A stretch of 64,000 nucleotides of DNA from Mesostigma viride (Eukaryota; Streptophyta; Mesostigmatophyceae; Mesostigmatales; Mesostigmataceae), in assembly GCA_009746045.1 (NCBI GenBank), contig RPFO01000225.1:58501-122500 (forward strand), in the 5' to 3' direction. Made by a program: the position numbers and the translations under genes. Positions 11,987-22,801 of the stretch are shown here, in pieces. Below the pieces are notes generated by a model that worked only from the letters and a program-made list of their open reading frames with translations, was not told the DNA's origin and searched no databases. How positions within the stretch are numbered: position 1 is the first letter of the stretch; the number at the start of each line of letters is the position of its first letter.

Positions 11987-12737
11987 CCCCTAAATGGTCT
12001 GGCTGCCGATTTTCCGCCTAAAACTGAGTTACAGCCGACACTTTGAGTCCCACGCCGGCCCTATTTCAAGCTGGCTATGGTGGCCCTGACGGCGGACGAG
12101 ATAGCACCTTACGTAGTAATCTAAACGCGAAACAAAGGGCAGATTCGGATTCAGCACGAAAAGGTACGTCTAGCCATCTCTTCTGAGGGGCGGAACAGCT
12201 AGCCGTCACTTGAAACGTGTGGGTAGAAGGAGCAGGCCTTACGAAATTCGTAAGTCCGCCCCTCGCCTCACTGTTTCTCGTGACGGCTACCCCATTATGG
12301 CATTCGGTCAGTGAGCCACGGCTCGGATTCGAAAACCCATCGGCAGGATGGACTAGGCCTGGGCCCCTCCACCTGGGTGGGCGAGTAGTCTCCTTGGAGC
12401 GTGACCTCCTGTACCCTCGGTTACCCTTTCACAGGCGCAATGACTATGGAATAGTTATCGCCACACCAGGTGATCCGCTATCACCAAGACACCTCCATAA
12501 CGACTTTTCTCAATACCTGCTGCCATTACCCAAACGTGGGTGTAATGCAGCCTTTCCAATCGCTTTGGTTCTGCTCACAGCACACTGCACAGTAGGTCTC
12601 TCTTTTAATGACTATCTCACGCCCACGCCCTGTGCATGTTGTGCCGTGTCTTTCACCTTTCGCAGGTCCAATCTCACCACGCCATGGGGACCTACACGGA
12701 ACCTACCCGGCCTGGTCTGCTGGAGCCCTGCAATGAC

Positions 12738-15700
12738 ATGAGTCAACTAACACTGGTATCGTGGAATGTCAGGGGGCTGAACACATACGGGTCACACACA
12801 CCAGGGCAGGGACAGCGAATACCTCGCACACGAGAATTAGCAAATGCATTACACAACTTGCTCGAGCGCTACGTGGGCCCCTCGCATGAAATTTGGATAG
12901 GACTGCAGGAACATAAAATCCAAGAAGCTGCCACACGCACCGCCCTTAGAGCTGCTAGAGCACTTGCACCTAGGACAGTTCACCGTTGGGCATGGGCACG
13001 CGGTACACAAGGGGGCACTGCCCTCATTCAATACCGTAAACCTCCCAACCCTACGCTGACATGCCAGGACTGGGCTATAGCTACCGACACAGCGGAGGCT
13101 AGATGGCAGGGCCGTTGGACGCGGCAGTCCATTACATGGGCAGGAAATAAGGGATACATTATTAGTGTATATGCCCCAACCGAGCCAACGGATCAAGCCT
13201 CATTCTACCCTTCCCTCTTCAAAATGGCCGCTGACCTTATCTCACAGGGGTTCGAAATTGCGTTGATGGGCGATTTCAATATAGACCTGGATGAACACCC
13301 CCCTATACGCACAGCGGCCTTCAGTAAACAGATCATGGACCTGAACTTACAGGATGTCATCCGCTCACGAGACCACGGGCCCACTTGGCTGGCCACACGT
13401 TTAAATGTACGCACTACTCGTCGTCTTGATAAAATCTACATCACACCCGCATGGGCGGACCTAGTTTGCTACGCATCGGTCGACCGTTCTGTTAATTTTT
13501 CTGATCACTACCCACTCATCGTTACCCTTGCCCATCACACCAACTCCGCCCGGGGCCCCGGCATTCCCCGCTTAAACAAACACCTACTCGCGGACGATAA
13601 GTACTACCTTGAGATCATGACACGCTGGCAGTCGTGGAGAGCCAGCAAGGGTAGCTACACAGACTGTTGCAGCTGGATGCAGGAGGGCCTAGCTAACATT
13701 CTAGAATTTTCCCAACTGTATTCACAAAATATCCGCCGCCAGAAAGGACAGGACTATCGGTACTACCAACGCATAGTGAATAAACTCCAAGCGAAGCCTA
13801 CCCTGTATCAATCGGAACTAACAAAACTTCAAAGAGCTCAGACCGAACTTGACAAACTACGTTTCGAGCGTCACACATTAGCACTAGACTCAGAAAATCT
13901 GTGGTGGCACCAGGTAGGAGAGAGAATGACCAAAGAGTTCTTTGCTCTGATTCCTACCCCTAAAGCTCACTCCTCTATCACGGAAATCCAAGACGAACAC
14001 GGCAGCCACCGAGACATCACCTCCATACTACAGAGTGGTCACCGTTACTACTCAGCTCTCTTTCTAAACGAACCCCATCCTGACTCATCTGCAGCCATGC
14101 AAAAAATCCTACATGCCATTCCCCGTCGCCTTACACCAGCTCAACAGCAGGAACTCGATCAAATCCCCTCCATGGAAGAGGCCACAACAGCTATGGAACA
14201 CATCAAAACCGGTAGCGCCCCCGGGGTCGACGGTCTGCCTATTGAATTCTGGAAAACGTTCTGGTCCCTTCTACACATAGATTTCTACGAATGTATTCTT
14301 GAAATTTGGCGGCACGGTAAGGTGAGCGGCAGATGGGCTGAATCTGCGCTTATCTTACTGTACAAAAAAGGAGACAAGACTCTATGGAAAAACTACCGCC
14401 CAATCCGTCTCCTTACGGTAGCGTACAAAATCATCAGTAAAATAATCCAACGACGCTTATACACCGTCCTAGACTTCCTCATTGGTCCGGAGCAAGTGGC
14501 CGGGCTTTAGGGCCAATCTCCACATCAACGACAGCATTACCCTCATCATGGACATTGTGGAAAAAGCCTGGCGCGACGATATAGAGGGTTTCATATTGTT
14601 TTGGGATTTTGAAAAAGCCTTTGACCGTATGTGCTGGGAATACCTAGAACACATTCTAACCGCACTAGGATTTGGCCCACAACTCATGACCGTCATTATG
14701 GGTATGATCAAATCCCTGGCTTGGTATTTACTAACACGTCGTTCGTCACTGCACCTATTCTTAGGACTGAGTTCAACTCAGTCCTATTCTTAGGACTGAG
14801 TTTTTGGGTTTCGTAGAAAATTCGCCCAAGTCGGAATGTTTGTCAAAAAAATTCCCTCAAAATTTATTCAAATACTACGTGAAATGACCTTTCTTAGACA
14901 TATTTTTGCGATTTTTTTGGATTTTGTTTGGGCGGCTAAATGTACGGTCAAAGTACAGGTGGTAAGGGTACTTTTTCACGTGAAACGTGAGTTCCGGAAA
15001 TGCACGACCTAGCCATGGCGGCTTGCGCCCATGCATGCAGTTTACGTTTGCGGACGATTTAGCTGGTAAAACCCAGGAAATAGATTTTATATGTCCTAAA
15101 GATGACACAAACCAATTTTTAGCTCCCGGGGATGCGATTTACCAGGTGTCGGCACTGCTCTTGCTGGAAAAAACTGCGACCAGGCAGGTTGACGGAATTG
15201 ATGACTAAATTTACTTTACGGTGCAGTTCGAAGGGTTTATATGCTTCTTTCTACTTATTATCATGCATGTGTGTAGAATTAAGTCAGTGGCAGTAAAGAT
15301 TTGATTATTTCGACCACTCTGTCATGTCATGGTTTGTGTGCCGCAAGTGTCACTTTTGCGGGCACCGCCTGGGCCAAGATAACGCCATCCGTGCACGGCA
15401 AAGCTGAAATATCGTCACCTCATCGTTTTGTTATGTTCTTACATGAGTTTGAGCTTGCAAGGCGCTGTCAGTTTCGAATCTTGATGCGCTTTCTTGACCG
15501 TTGCCTGCCCCTCTCTAAACCCCCCATTTTTTATGATGTTACCAGGCATTTGCCTTACCCTAGTGTACTTTTGCAGTTTTTTAGGCGCTGTATGGGTTAA
15601 ATACCTTCATAGATGTCAGTTATTCTTTTGCTACGTTCATACTGCGTGATTGTATGGCCATGGGCTGCATCCAGCGTGCTTTCAAGCTTATACGGGTAAG

Positions 15701-18700
15701 TGAAGAATCTTGGTGATAAACCACTGTCATCATGTGCCAGCAAGTATGTTGGCCATGCCATGGCAAGGCAAAACAGTGTTAGCCATCTCTATTCTTGTTA
15801 AAAACAATTGAAATATGCTTAACCTACCCATTATATTGGTGGTTAAGGCTCATAATAAAACCCTTTGTAGGTAGGTATCAATGCCCATTCCCTACGTGCG
15901 TGCATAGGCTCTCACACATATACTAAGGTATAATATAACTGCAATATGATGATGCAAGTATGTTTTCCTGTTATGCTAGAAGGGAAATGAGTTGATTGGC
16001 ATGGTTGGTTGCCACGGTGGTGTGTAGTATGACCGCACTAACATGCTTGCACATTGCTAGCAACCTCGAAACCCATTCTTAGGGCTGGTGGTTTTTGGTG
16101 AGTTTCAGGTAGAGGCTGTGGCCAAATTGAGCCCAGTTTTTTGCCATGTTTCAAGAACTATATTGTTTACACGCCTATATTTTTTCAACATGCATATGGA
16201 TTTTATTGAATTTTCCCAACTCGTCCTTCCACAGAAAATTGCCAAATCGCGAGCATGGGTTGACACCCTTGTAAAATTTTACATGATTTGGTCAACATAT
16301 GATTTTTTAGGCATATGCCCAAGCATTAGCATGATATTGAGTGCTCTGATGCATATCAAACATATGGGGATCAGAATATGGGGTACCCCCCTACCCTTAC
16401 CGCTACATGATCTCAAAGTTGGCATACTCAGTCCTATTTTTAGGACTGAGTTTTGACGTACGACGTGCTAATAGACGGACACAAGTCAGCGACCGGCGCT
16501 AGCTCACGATCGCTACCACAAGGAGATTGCATGTCCCCTATTCTATTTCTCTTGGCCCACGCAGGACTCTACTGGCTACACCAGAACGATCCTCGCATTC
16601 GGGGCTTCCCGACAGGTAACGGTAAAGGTATATTCCAAACGGCTTATGTGGATGACACAACAAATGTTTGTATCTCTCTGCCTGAAGTGCATGCTGTCAT
16701 GGATAATATCACTACCTATTCTGTTGCCACACAACAACGATGCAATGTGCTCAAGTCCACGGGACTGCATATCGGCAAAACCAACACCCTACGCTACGCC
16801 CTCCCCAACCTGGCTGTGACCTGGGTCAAGCCGGGGGATCACCACCTTTTGCACAATTGTCCCATCGGCTGCACACCCGAGGGACGCTTGGCTGAACAAC
16901 GTTCTTTCATGTATGATGAAACCAACCACGTGGGCAAGCTTGCAGGCGTTCTCCTTACCGCAGGGCGCTGGGGGGCCGTCCACCGCATGAGCCTACGAGG
17001 GCGAACCCTGATCGTCAACCAACTGTTGTTCTCTAAGGTCTTGTATTATTGCCAAGCACACCCACCCAATGATGCCACCACACAGCTCATCCAACGCCTT
17101 GGCAGCAATTTTGTCTGGAAACAGAAAGGCTTAATCTCCCACACGGTCCACGGATGGATCAACAGAGAGATGTCCTTCATGTCATGGGTGCACGGGGGCC
17201 TCGGGCTCCACAACATACAATGGCGTCTGTGGTCGCTGTATGCTAAACAAGTGATATCCGTTTTTATGGGCGTTAACACACACCCTGGCTGCATGCTTGC
17301 ACGTGAAACGCTAGCCTCTCTTTCCACCCATGCCAGTGGCACCTCGTGGCAACTGGGGGCGGGCATACTGGGCAGCACCCTTATTTCGTACAAAGGACTC
17401 CCATGGTATTGGCAGCGCATATGGACAGGTTACAATAAGCTCAAGCCGGGTCGCCTAGTCTTTCCTACTACTAGAGAGGAGGTGGCACGGCAGCCACTCT
17501 TTTTTAATGACTTAATCACAGACGCTACTAACAAGCCCCTGGGCACTCTCCACGGACACAACCCGTATGATGGCTTTCTGCGCGCGTCACCGCCGATTGT
17601 CAGGGTGCTGGACCTCTACCTGGGGCACGGCGCTGCGTACCGACGGCTCAGCTACGACGAGGTCAGCACTTGGGTCTCCCACATGCCCTCCCTGCAAGCG
17701 TGGCAAACTCTTATAAGTGCGATACCAGCGGCGTGGCATGCATTGATGACTGCCCCACGCAAGCCAATTATAACCGGCGACTGGGTTAGCTTCTACGCCG
17801 ACGGAGTCACGCCTGCGTGCAAGGGTTTAGTCGTGACGGTTCTGCCACCTGAGGGGCTCCAACTACTGAACTGCTGGACGCTATTTCTGGCCACAATGGG
17901 TGTCTGTATCAACTATCCACCTTATATGCGTACACGCCAGCTTCCCAGTGTCACCGCATACGCGTAGTCCCATGGTCTGTGCCAAGATCTTGCATGATCC
18001 AGCCGGACCCATTATCCCCGGTTGAGAGCATTACATGGCTACACGTGGGCAACACACGGCTCGATCTACTACATCTGGACCCGGTTGAATTTGGATGGGT
18101 CTTAACCAAGGGGGACATCAGAACCAGCAAATGTATCTTTGAGTACACCGCAGATTGGGGTTATGATATCTTGTTGCATATGTACCATCAGCCCCACCCG
18201 GGCCGAGCCCGCTGGGGAATACATTGGCCGGGCTACACTTGGGTTAAGATGATTACCCTGGCGGTAGACCACCCTCTCGTGGACCGCAGGGCCACTGATG
18301 TACAACACCTTTTGATGCATAGGGCGATAGGGGTCTGCGCCATGCTCCACGAGCGTTTTGGTCATGATGCATCATGCCTGTGCACGCACCCTAGTGAAAC
18401 CATTGAGCACAGGTTTCTTTACTGTAATCTCCCTGGGGTTTGGACGTGGCTCATTAACATCTGGGCCGCATGGACGGCATCGCCACCCACTCTCCCAATC
18501 AGCGTGCGTACCAGGCATCATTTTCGGTATTGCTGGCACACCAGGGTCCGAGCTTTCAGTTTCCCAAGCAGAATGGATATGGCTACGCACTACTATGCTA
18601 TACGCGATCTGGACCATACGCAACGAGACAGTCTTTAAGGTCCGCGAGGAGTATACCCGCCGGCGGCGGCGTAGTCCGGCGCTTTATATACCTATGGAAT

Positions 18701-18946
18701 GCGGCTATGCGCCGCTACTGGCTGTTAGCTCAGGAACAACACAGGGTGTGGGACCCAGGGCCCAATAACGACAAGCCCAGCCCGCTCCAGCTTTTTCATG
18801 ATCTACTGGGCCGTAATCAGGTATTCACCAGTATGCCTCAAGTGGCGACATCACTCAGGTCCAATGATGGCTTCCCTGGTCTAATAACGCGCCCTATTAG
18901 CCTTTCACCTGTCACCGCCACACGTGTGTGTGCCCACCTTCATTAG
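12738..18946 (+). pseudogene. LINE-A ORF2: APE endonuclease plus reverse transcriptase, broken
   Basis: Translation from the ATG at 12,738 shows the APE-type endonuclease motifs in order: SWNVRGLN, LQEHK, ISVYAP, GDFNID, RLDKIY and FSDHYPL (to about 13,515). The RT domain follows: GSAPGVDGLPIEFWK, LLYKKGDKTLWKNYRPI, DFEKAFDR, LPQGDCMSPILF and the catalytic AYVDD near 16,644. The C-terminal part has a CLC...EHRFLYC zinc-binding region (about 18,375-18,425) and an IWTIRNE segment, both typical of plant and algal L1-clade proteins. Breaks: a 1-nt frameshift near 14,503 (VAG then FRAN), the ~1.68-kb DNA insertion between the DFEKAFD and LPQGD blocks, and further frame changes near 17,967 and 18,500. 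This copy cannot make a full protein. Function and clade are secure; the exact subfamily is not. Confidence 0.85.
14775..16451. mobile_element. Hairpin-ended DNA element TE4 inserted in the LINE-A RT domain
   Basis: The left end is a self-complementary 12-bp stem, AACTCAGTCCTA / TAGGACTGAGTT, with loop TTCT (14,775-14,802). The right end is the same stem with 11 bp and loop TTTT (16,426-16,451). A further TAGGACTGAGTT arm lies just outside the left end (14,762-14,773). The interior is a diverged relative of TE1-TE3: the stretch around 14,945-15,070 matches that at 6,990-7,090 (ggtcaaagtac..ttttcacgt, ccatggcggcttgcgccca). No transposase is visible. I could not define a target duplication, so the borders are approximate. 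Confidence 0.55.
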
Positions 18947-20682
18947 GATTCGCTGATACTCATTTCCCCTCTCACCTCTTTGGTCCATAATTGGCTAATA
19001 AAATATACCCATTTCCCCGAAAAGTTACAGCCGACACGTCGGCCCCTTCTCGGGGGACCAAATGCCGCGAAAACTATTGAGAATTAGGAAAAGTTTAGCT
19101 GAGAAGATCGAAAGTTTATAATTTTCCTCACAGCATGGTACTAGGGTTTGCATACTTCTGACAAAGTTATGGAGGTGTTCTGGCCGGTCAAAGTACAAGG
19201 GGTCAGGGTACTTTTTCACGTACAACGTGCATTCCGGAAAACGACGACCTGGCCATGGCGGCTTGCGCCCACGCATGGCATTTACGTTTTCGTTCGAATT
19301 TTCTGACCAAACTCAGGGAATTGATTTTATACGTCCTAAAGATGATACAGGCCAATTTTTGGTTCGCGGGAATGCCATTTGATAGGTGTCGGCAGCGTTC
19401 TTGCTGGAAAAAACTGCGATCAGGCCGGACGATAGAAACGTTGACAGCAATACCTTTCCGGCGTATTTTAAAGGATATATCGGTTTCTTTGTACTTTTTA
19501 TGATAAATAGTAGTCGTAAACGTTCAAGGGTGGCCAGAAATCGCCGAATCCAGCGACCATGCTGCACAACTTTGGTGTGCCGAAATGCGCCATTTTGCGG
19601 CCACCGCCTCGGCCAAGGTAATGCCAACCATGCCACGTAAAGCTGAGTTATCGTTTTCTTGTCGATTTTTGACGTTTATATATACGTTCTAGCTTGTGTA
19701 GCACATTCTTTTTGTATTATTCATGCTCTTTCTTGACCATGGCCTGGCCCCTTCCTAAAACACCATTCTTAGATGCTTCCCTCAGTCAGTTGACCTGCCA
19801 TAGTGTGATGGTGATAAGTTTTAGAGGCTGTATGGGTTTGAATACCTCCATATATGTTTGTTATACATTTCCCACACACATATTGCATGAGTGTGAGGCA
19901 GTTGGCTGGTCTCTGTGGCATCATCAACCATGTACCCGGTGAGTGGAAGCTTCCCATTGTCAGCATGTGCCACCAGGTGTGCTGGCCATCACCTGGCAAG
20001 CTATAGCAGCTTAGGCCTAGTTTATCCTTGCTAGGGCAAGCTGAAATAGGCTTGAATTCACTAGTTTGTTTGTGGCTGCCTCCTAGAATGCGTGCCTTGC
20101 GTATGGTATCCGTACCACGTTACCTACGTGCATGGACAAGGTGGCACCTGCACATAGGTGCCATGTAAGGGCAGTGTGATGATGCAGTTATGTTTCCCCA
20201 TCATTGTGGAAGGGAAATGTATTGTGTGGCATGGTTGGGGGATATTTTTAGTAGGTATTAGTAGGTAGTATGCCCACCCCTACCCCCTTGGTTGCTTTTT
20301 ACCAACGGTACCCCTATGGGCTGTACTGGGTGTAACTGCTGGTATACCCACCCAAATGATGACCCCAATGGCTCAAACTGTTCAGCAACTAATTGTTTAT
20401 CATCCCTGAAGTGGTAGGTGCCTAGCTCTTACAACATAATTCACAATGCACATTCTACCAAAAATGAAAACGCTCGTCTTGACCCCCCTGACTTTGACGG
20501 CAGTTATACATGGCCTACCCTGCATATATGTAAGGTTGTGATATACCAACCCGAAGGGCAACTCATGGACATGCTTGGCCCCCAAGGACAGCCATTGGAT
20601 ATGGGTGGGTTGGATGGCATCTGGTTTGCAAAATTGTGAAGTTACAGCCGATGCATCGGCAGTATTTCTGCCCATTTAGGGG

Positions 20683-21028
20683 ATAAGGGAGTGTGGGCGG
20701 TTCCGCTTACGGCACTGTAGATAGCAGCTGATGGGAACATGCAGAAAACTTAGGACCGCTAGCCCCTGCGCGGGTTTGAACTGGGGACTTCCGGATCCGA
20801 CGGAACGACCAGTAAAAACTCCCACTTTATTTGCGCAATGCTTCTTGCCGGGAAGGTGGGCGAGTAAGTTTTCATTGCTATCCAGCCGAGGTGGGTTCCT
20901 ATAAGGGAGTGTGGGCGGTTCCGCTTACGGCACTGTACTAAGATAGCAGCTGATGGGAACATGCAGAAAACTTAGGACCGCTAGCCCCTGCGCGGGTTTG
21001 AACTGGGGACTTCCGGATCCGACGGAAC
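20683..21028. repeat. 218-bp satellite array 3 (about 1.6 units, truncated)
   Basis: Continues the array after TE2. The second unit has a 3-bp insertion (gtactaagatagcag) and stops abruptly within the ccgacggaac segment. This is the right border of the satellite domain in the window. Confidence 0.9.
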
Positions 21029-22039
21029 ATCTCTTCTTGTTGTTGTTGAGGCCCACGCCTTTTGAGATCACTTGTGCGTGAATATATACTATTAATATAT
21101 TAAGTATTTACCAACAAGAAGTCAAACTCTGGCGTGCGCCTTGCAGTTAGTACGGCTGTCCGTCTCACCTGTGCTTTTGCCAAAATATTGCCAGGAAGGT
21201 CAATGAGAGCAAGGTCAAGACGCGGGAGCTCGATTCCGAGTTCGAACTCTAGCAGTCAGGGCGCTCCCGGCTAGGCGGAAATCGGAATCCTAAGCAATTT
21301 CCCATCGTTGCAGCTAACAAGTTACATGGTAATAACTTACAGACTATTCTGGCGACGTCTTCTCAACTTATGCAACGACGACTTGGGTCACGGTTTGTTT
21401 TGCACTAATAAGTGAGACAACTATTCCTGGACGCATGGTGGTCCAACGTTGCCTGAGGACTAAGTTTATTGCAGCAACTTGGCTGTGCCAGCTGTGTAGT
21501 AAGGGTCTGCATCGATGATAGGATAGTTTCCATCTTGTAGCGGCTCTACTAAGGTGACTGCCTTTCACCGACCTTTTGGCCTGCCTGGGTTCTAAGGACA
21601 TTTCGACGGGCTGCGCGGGCACCCGCTGTAGTTAACTTGACTTCCGGCACTTTGATCAGATAGCGAGTACCGCTCTGTTGTTCATTTGCCGCGCTTTATA
21701 CTGCATAAAGCTGCGGTTGCTTATTCTTGTGAGCAGCGAAGGTTGGGGCTCTCAGCTGGCAGTCGGCGGTACCAACTAGAGCCCTACGTTAATTCTGCGC
21801 ATATATGGTAACGTTTGCCTCCACGGGGCGGTGAATTTAGGACCCCTTGGTTGAACTTGTCGTGCAGGCACTTTGTCTCAGTTGGGTAGACCTCATCTTG
21901 TTGAAGGACAAGATTGGTATTGACCTCGCAGGGGGGCCGTGTCTAACAGTTGGCAGATGGCCGTTCCAAAGGACCCCCGGCCCCACCCCCCCGCTTTACA
22001 TGGCTGGCCTGGTTTGTGATCAAGCCCCACGGCAATCCT
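21029..22039. other. Unassigned spacer
   Basis: About 1 kb between the satellite border and the first LINE-B remnant. I find no convincing gene, exon, RNA or repeat. The GTT-rich start (ttcttgttgttgttg) is a minor microsatellite. Short open frames here lack recognisable motifs. Confidence 0.4.
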
Positions 22040-22797
22040 TGTTTCAAGCTGTGCTGATGTATGGCCGCCCCCCTCCAGTAAGCTGGCTTCTTCCCTGCTG
22101 CCTGCCGGAGCTGGAGGTTGTAGGTCGGCCAGAGTTCCCGGCGCTGTACTTGTTGCTGCGCCAGGGTCATGTCGTGCTGCGCAACGGTCTAGTGTGTAGG
22201 AGGTCCCTACGAGCCGCTTGCGAAGCTTGAGAAACAACAGCTTATCCGCCATGTATTCCAAGGTGAGGAGCAGCGGGGGCGGTCCAGCCTTGCCCGGCCC
22301 AGCGCGCAGGGAAGGCGGATAGCCTCCAGCCTGAGCACACCAATGAGAGCTATTGGGGCAAGGATGTTTCTCTCAAACGCCTAGACAAGGGACTCGGAGT
22401 TCTCACCTGGAAGCTGGCCGAGGTGCTTGGTGATGACCTTAAGGCTGCGCTTGTCGAGCTCGGCCTCCTCGCGGAGGTCGAGCTTCTGTTGCTTGAGCTG
22501 TGCAGCGATGGTGGAGGTGGTGGAGGTGGTATGGTTTCGTGCAGCATGGCGGCCCAGGACTGGGTGGGAGCTGCATCGCCGGCTGGGCCAGCGGGGGCTG
22601 GCCTGGTGGCAACTGTCCTTCACTGCCTGGGCCCTCGCCTCCATGAAGCCTAGACAGTCCAGCCAGGTCTGAATGTGCTCGGGGCGCGCGATGAGGGTGG
22701 TATCGTCCGCATAAATCAGGTCGGCCAGGCAGTAGCCAGTGCAGCCACCCCGCCGTGCTTGCGCTCGTTTAGGATGTCCAAGCCTTGCTCAAACCCT
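22040..22797 (-). mobile_element. LINE-B remnant: RT fragment fused to an ORF1 fragment
   Basis: Read on the minus strand, the right part (22,797-22,650) encodes the RT catalytic region LIYADDTTLI, then EHIQTWLDCLG and MEARAQAV. Without a gap it switches to ORF1 sequence (HHTTST..TIAAQLKQQKLDL, DKRSLKVITKHLGQ), then a degenerate ORF1 C-terminus down to about 22,040. In the intact elements these two parts belong to different transcripts, and RT does not precede ORF1. The RT part continues beyond the TE3 insertion at 24,505-24,550. Confidence 0.65.
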
Positions 22798-22801
22798 TTA
22801 A

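Larger units (their letters stand above)
12042..19023 (+). mobile_element. LINE-A: L1-like non-LTR retrotransposon, about 7.0 kb including an inner insertion
   Basis: Flanked by a perfect 15-bp target-site duplication, AGTTACAGCCGACAC, at 12,027-12,041 and 19,024-19,038. The body holds a ~700-bp 5' leader, an endonuclease/RT frame, a terminal zinc-knuckle region, and a 3' end with AATAAA (18,997-19,002) followed within 25 bp by the right duplication. Without the inner DNA element (14,775-16,451) it is about 5.3 kb, a usual length for L1-type elements. Because both ends and the duplication are clear, this is a complete insertion that decayed afterwards. Confidence 0.85.
11987..20682. mobile_element. 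piggyBac-like TIR element, copy TE2, split by a LINE
   Basis: Ends, ATAA duplication and satellite insertion point are as in TE1. Removing the LINE at 12,042-19,023 and one 15-bp duplication leaves about 1,699 bp matching TE1 almost base for base (the right part is offset by 12,188). The LINE entered inside the left subterminal hairpin. The 142-codon frame is interrupted by a nonsense change (t at 19,525). Confidence 0.75.

Noticed and set aside
12217-12741. 174-codon frame ending ATGA on top of the LINE-A ORF2 start, a possible ORF1 with reinitiation
   Set aside because: It has no ATG near its start, no zinc knuckle or coiled coil and no homology to LINE-B ORF1. The overlap is noted but could be chance.
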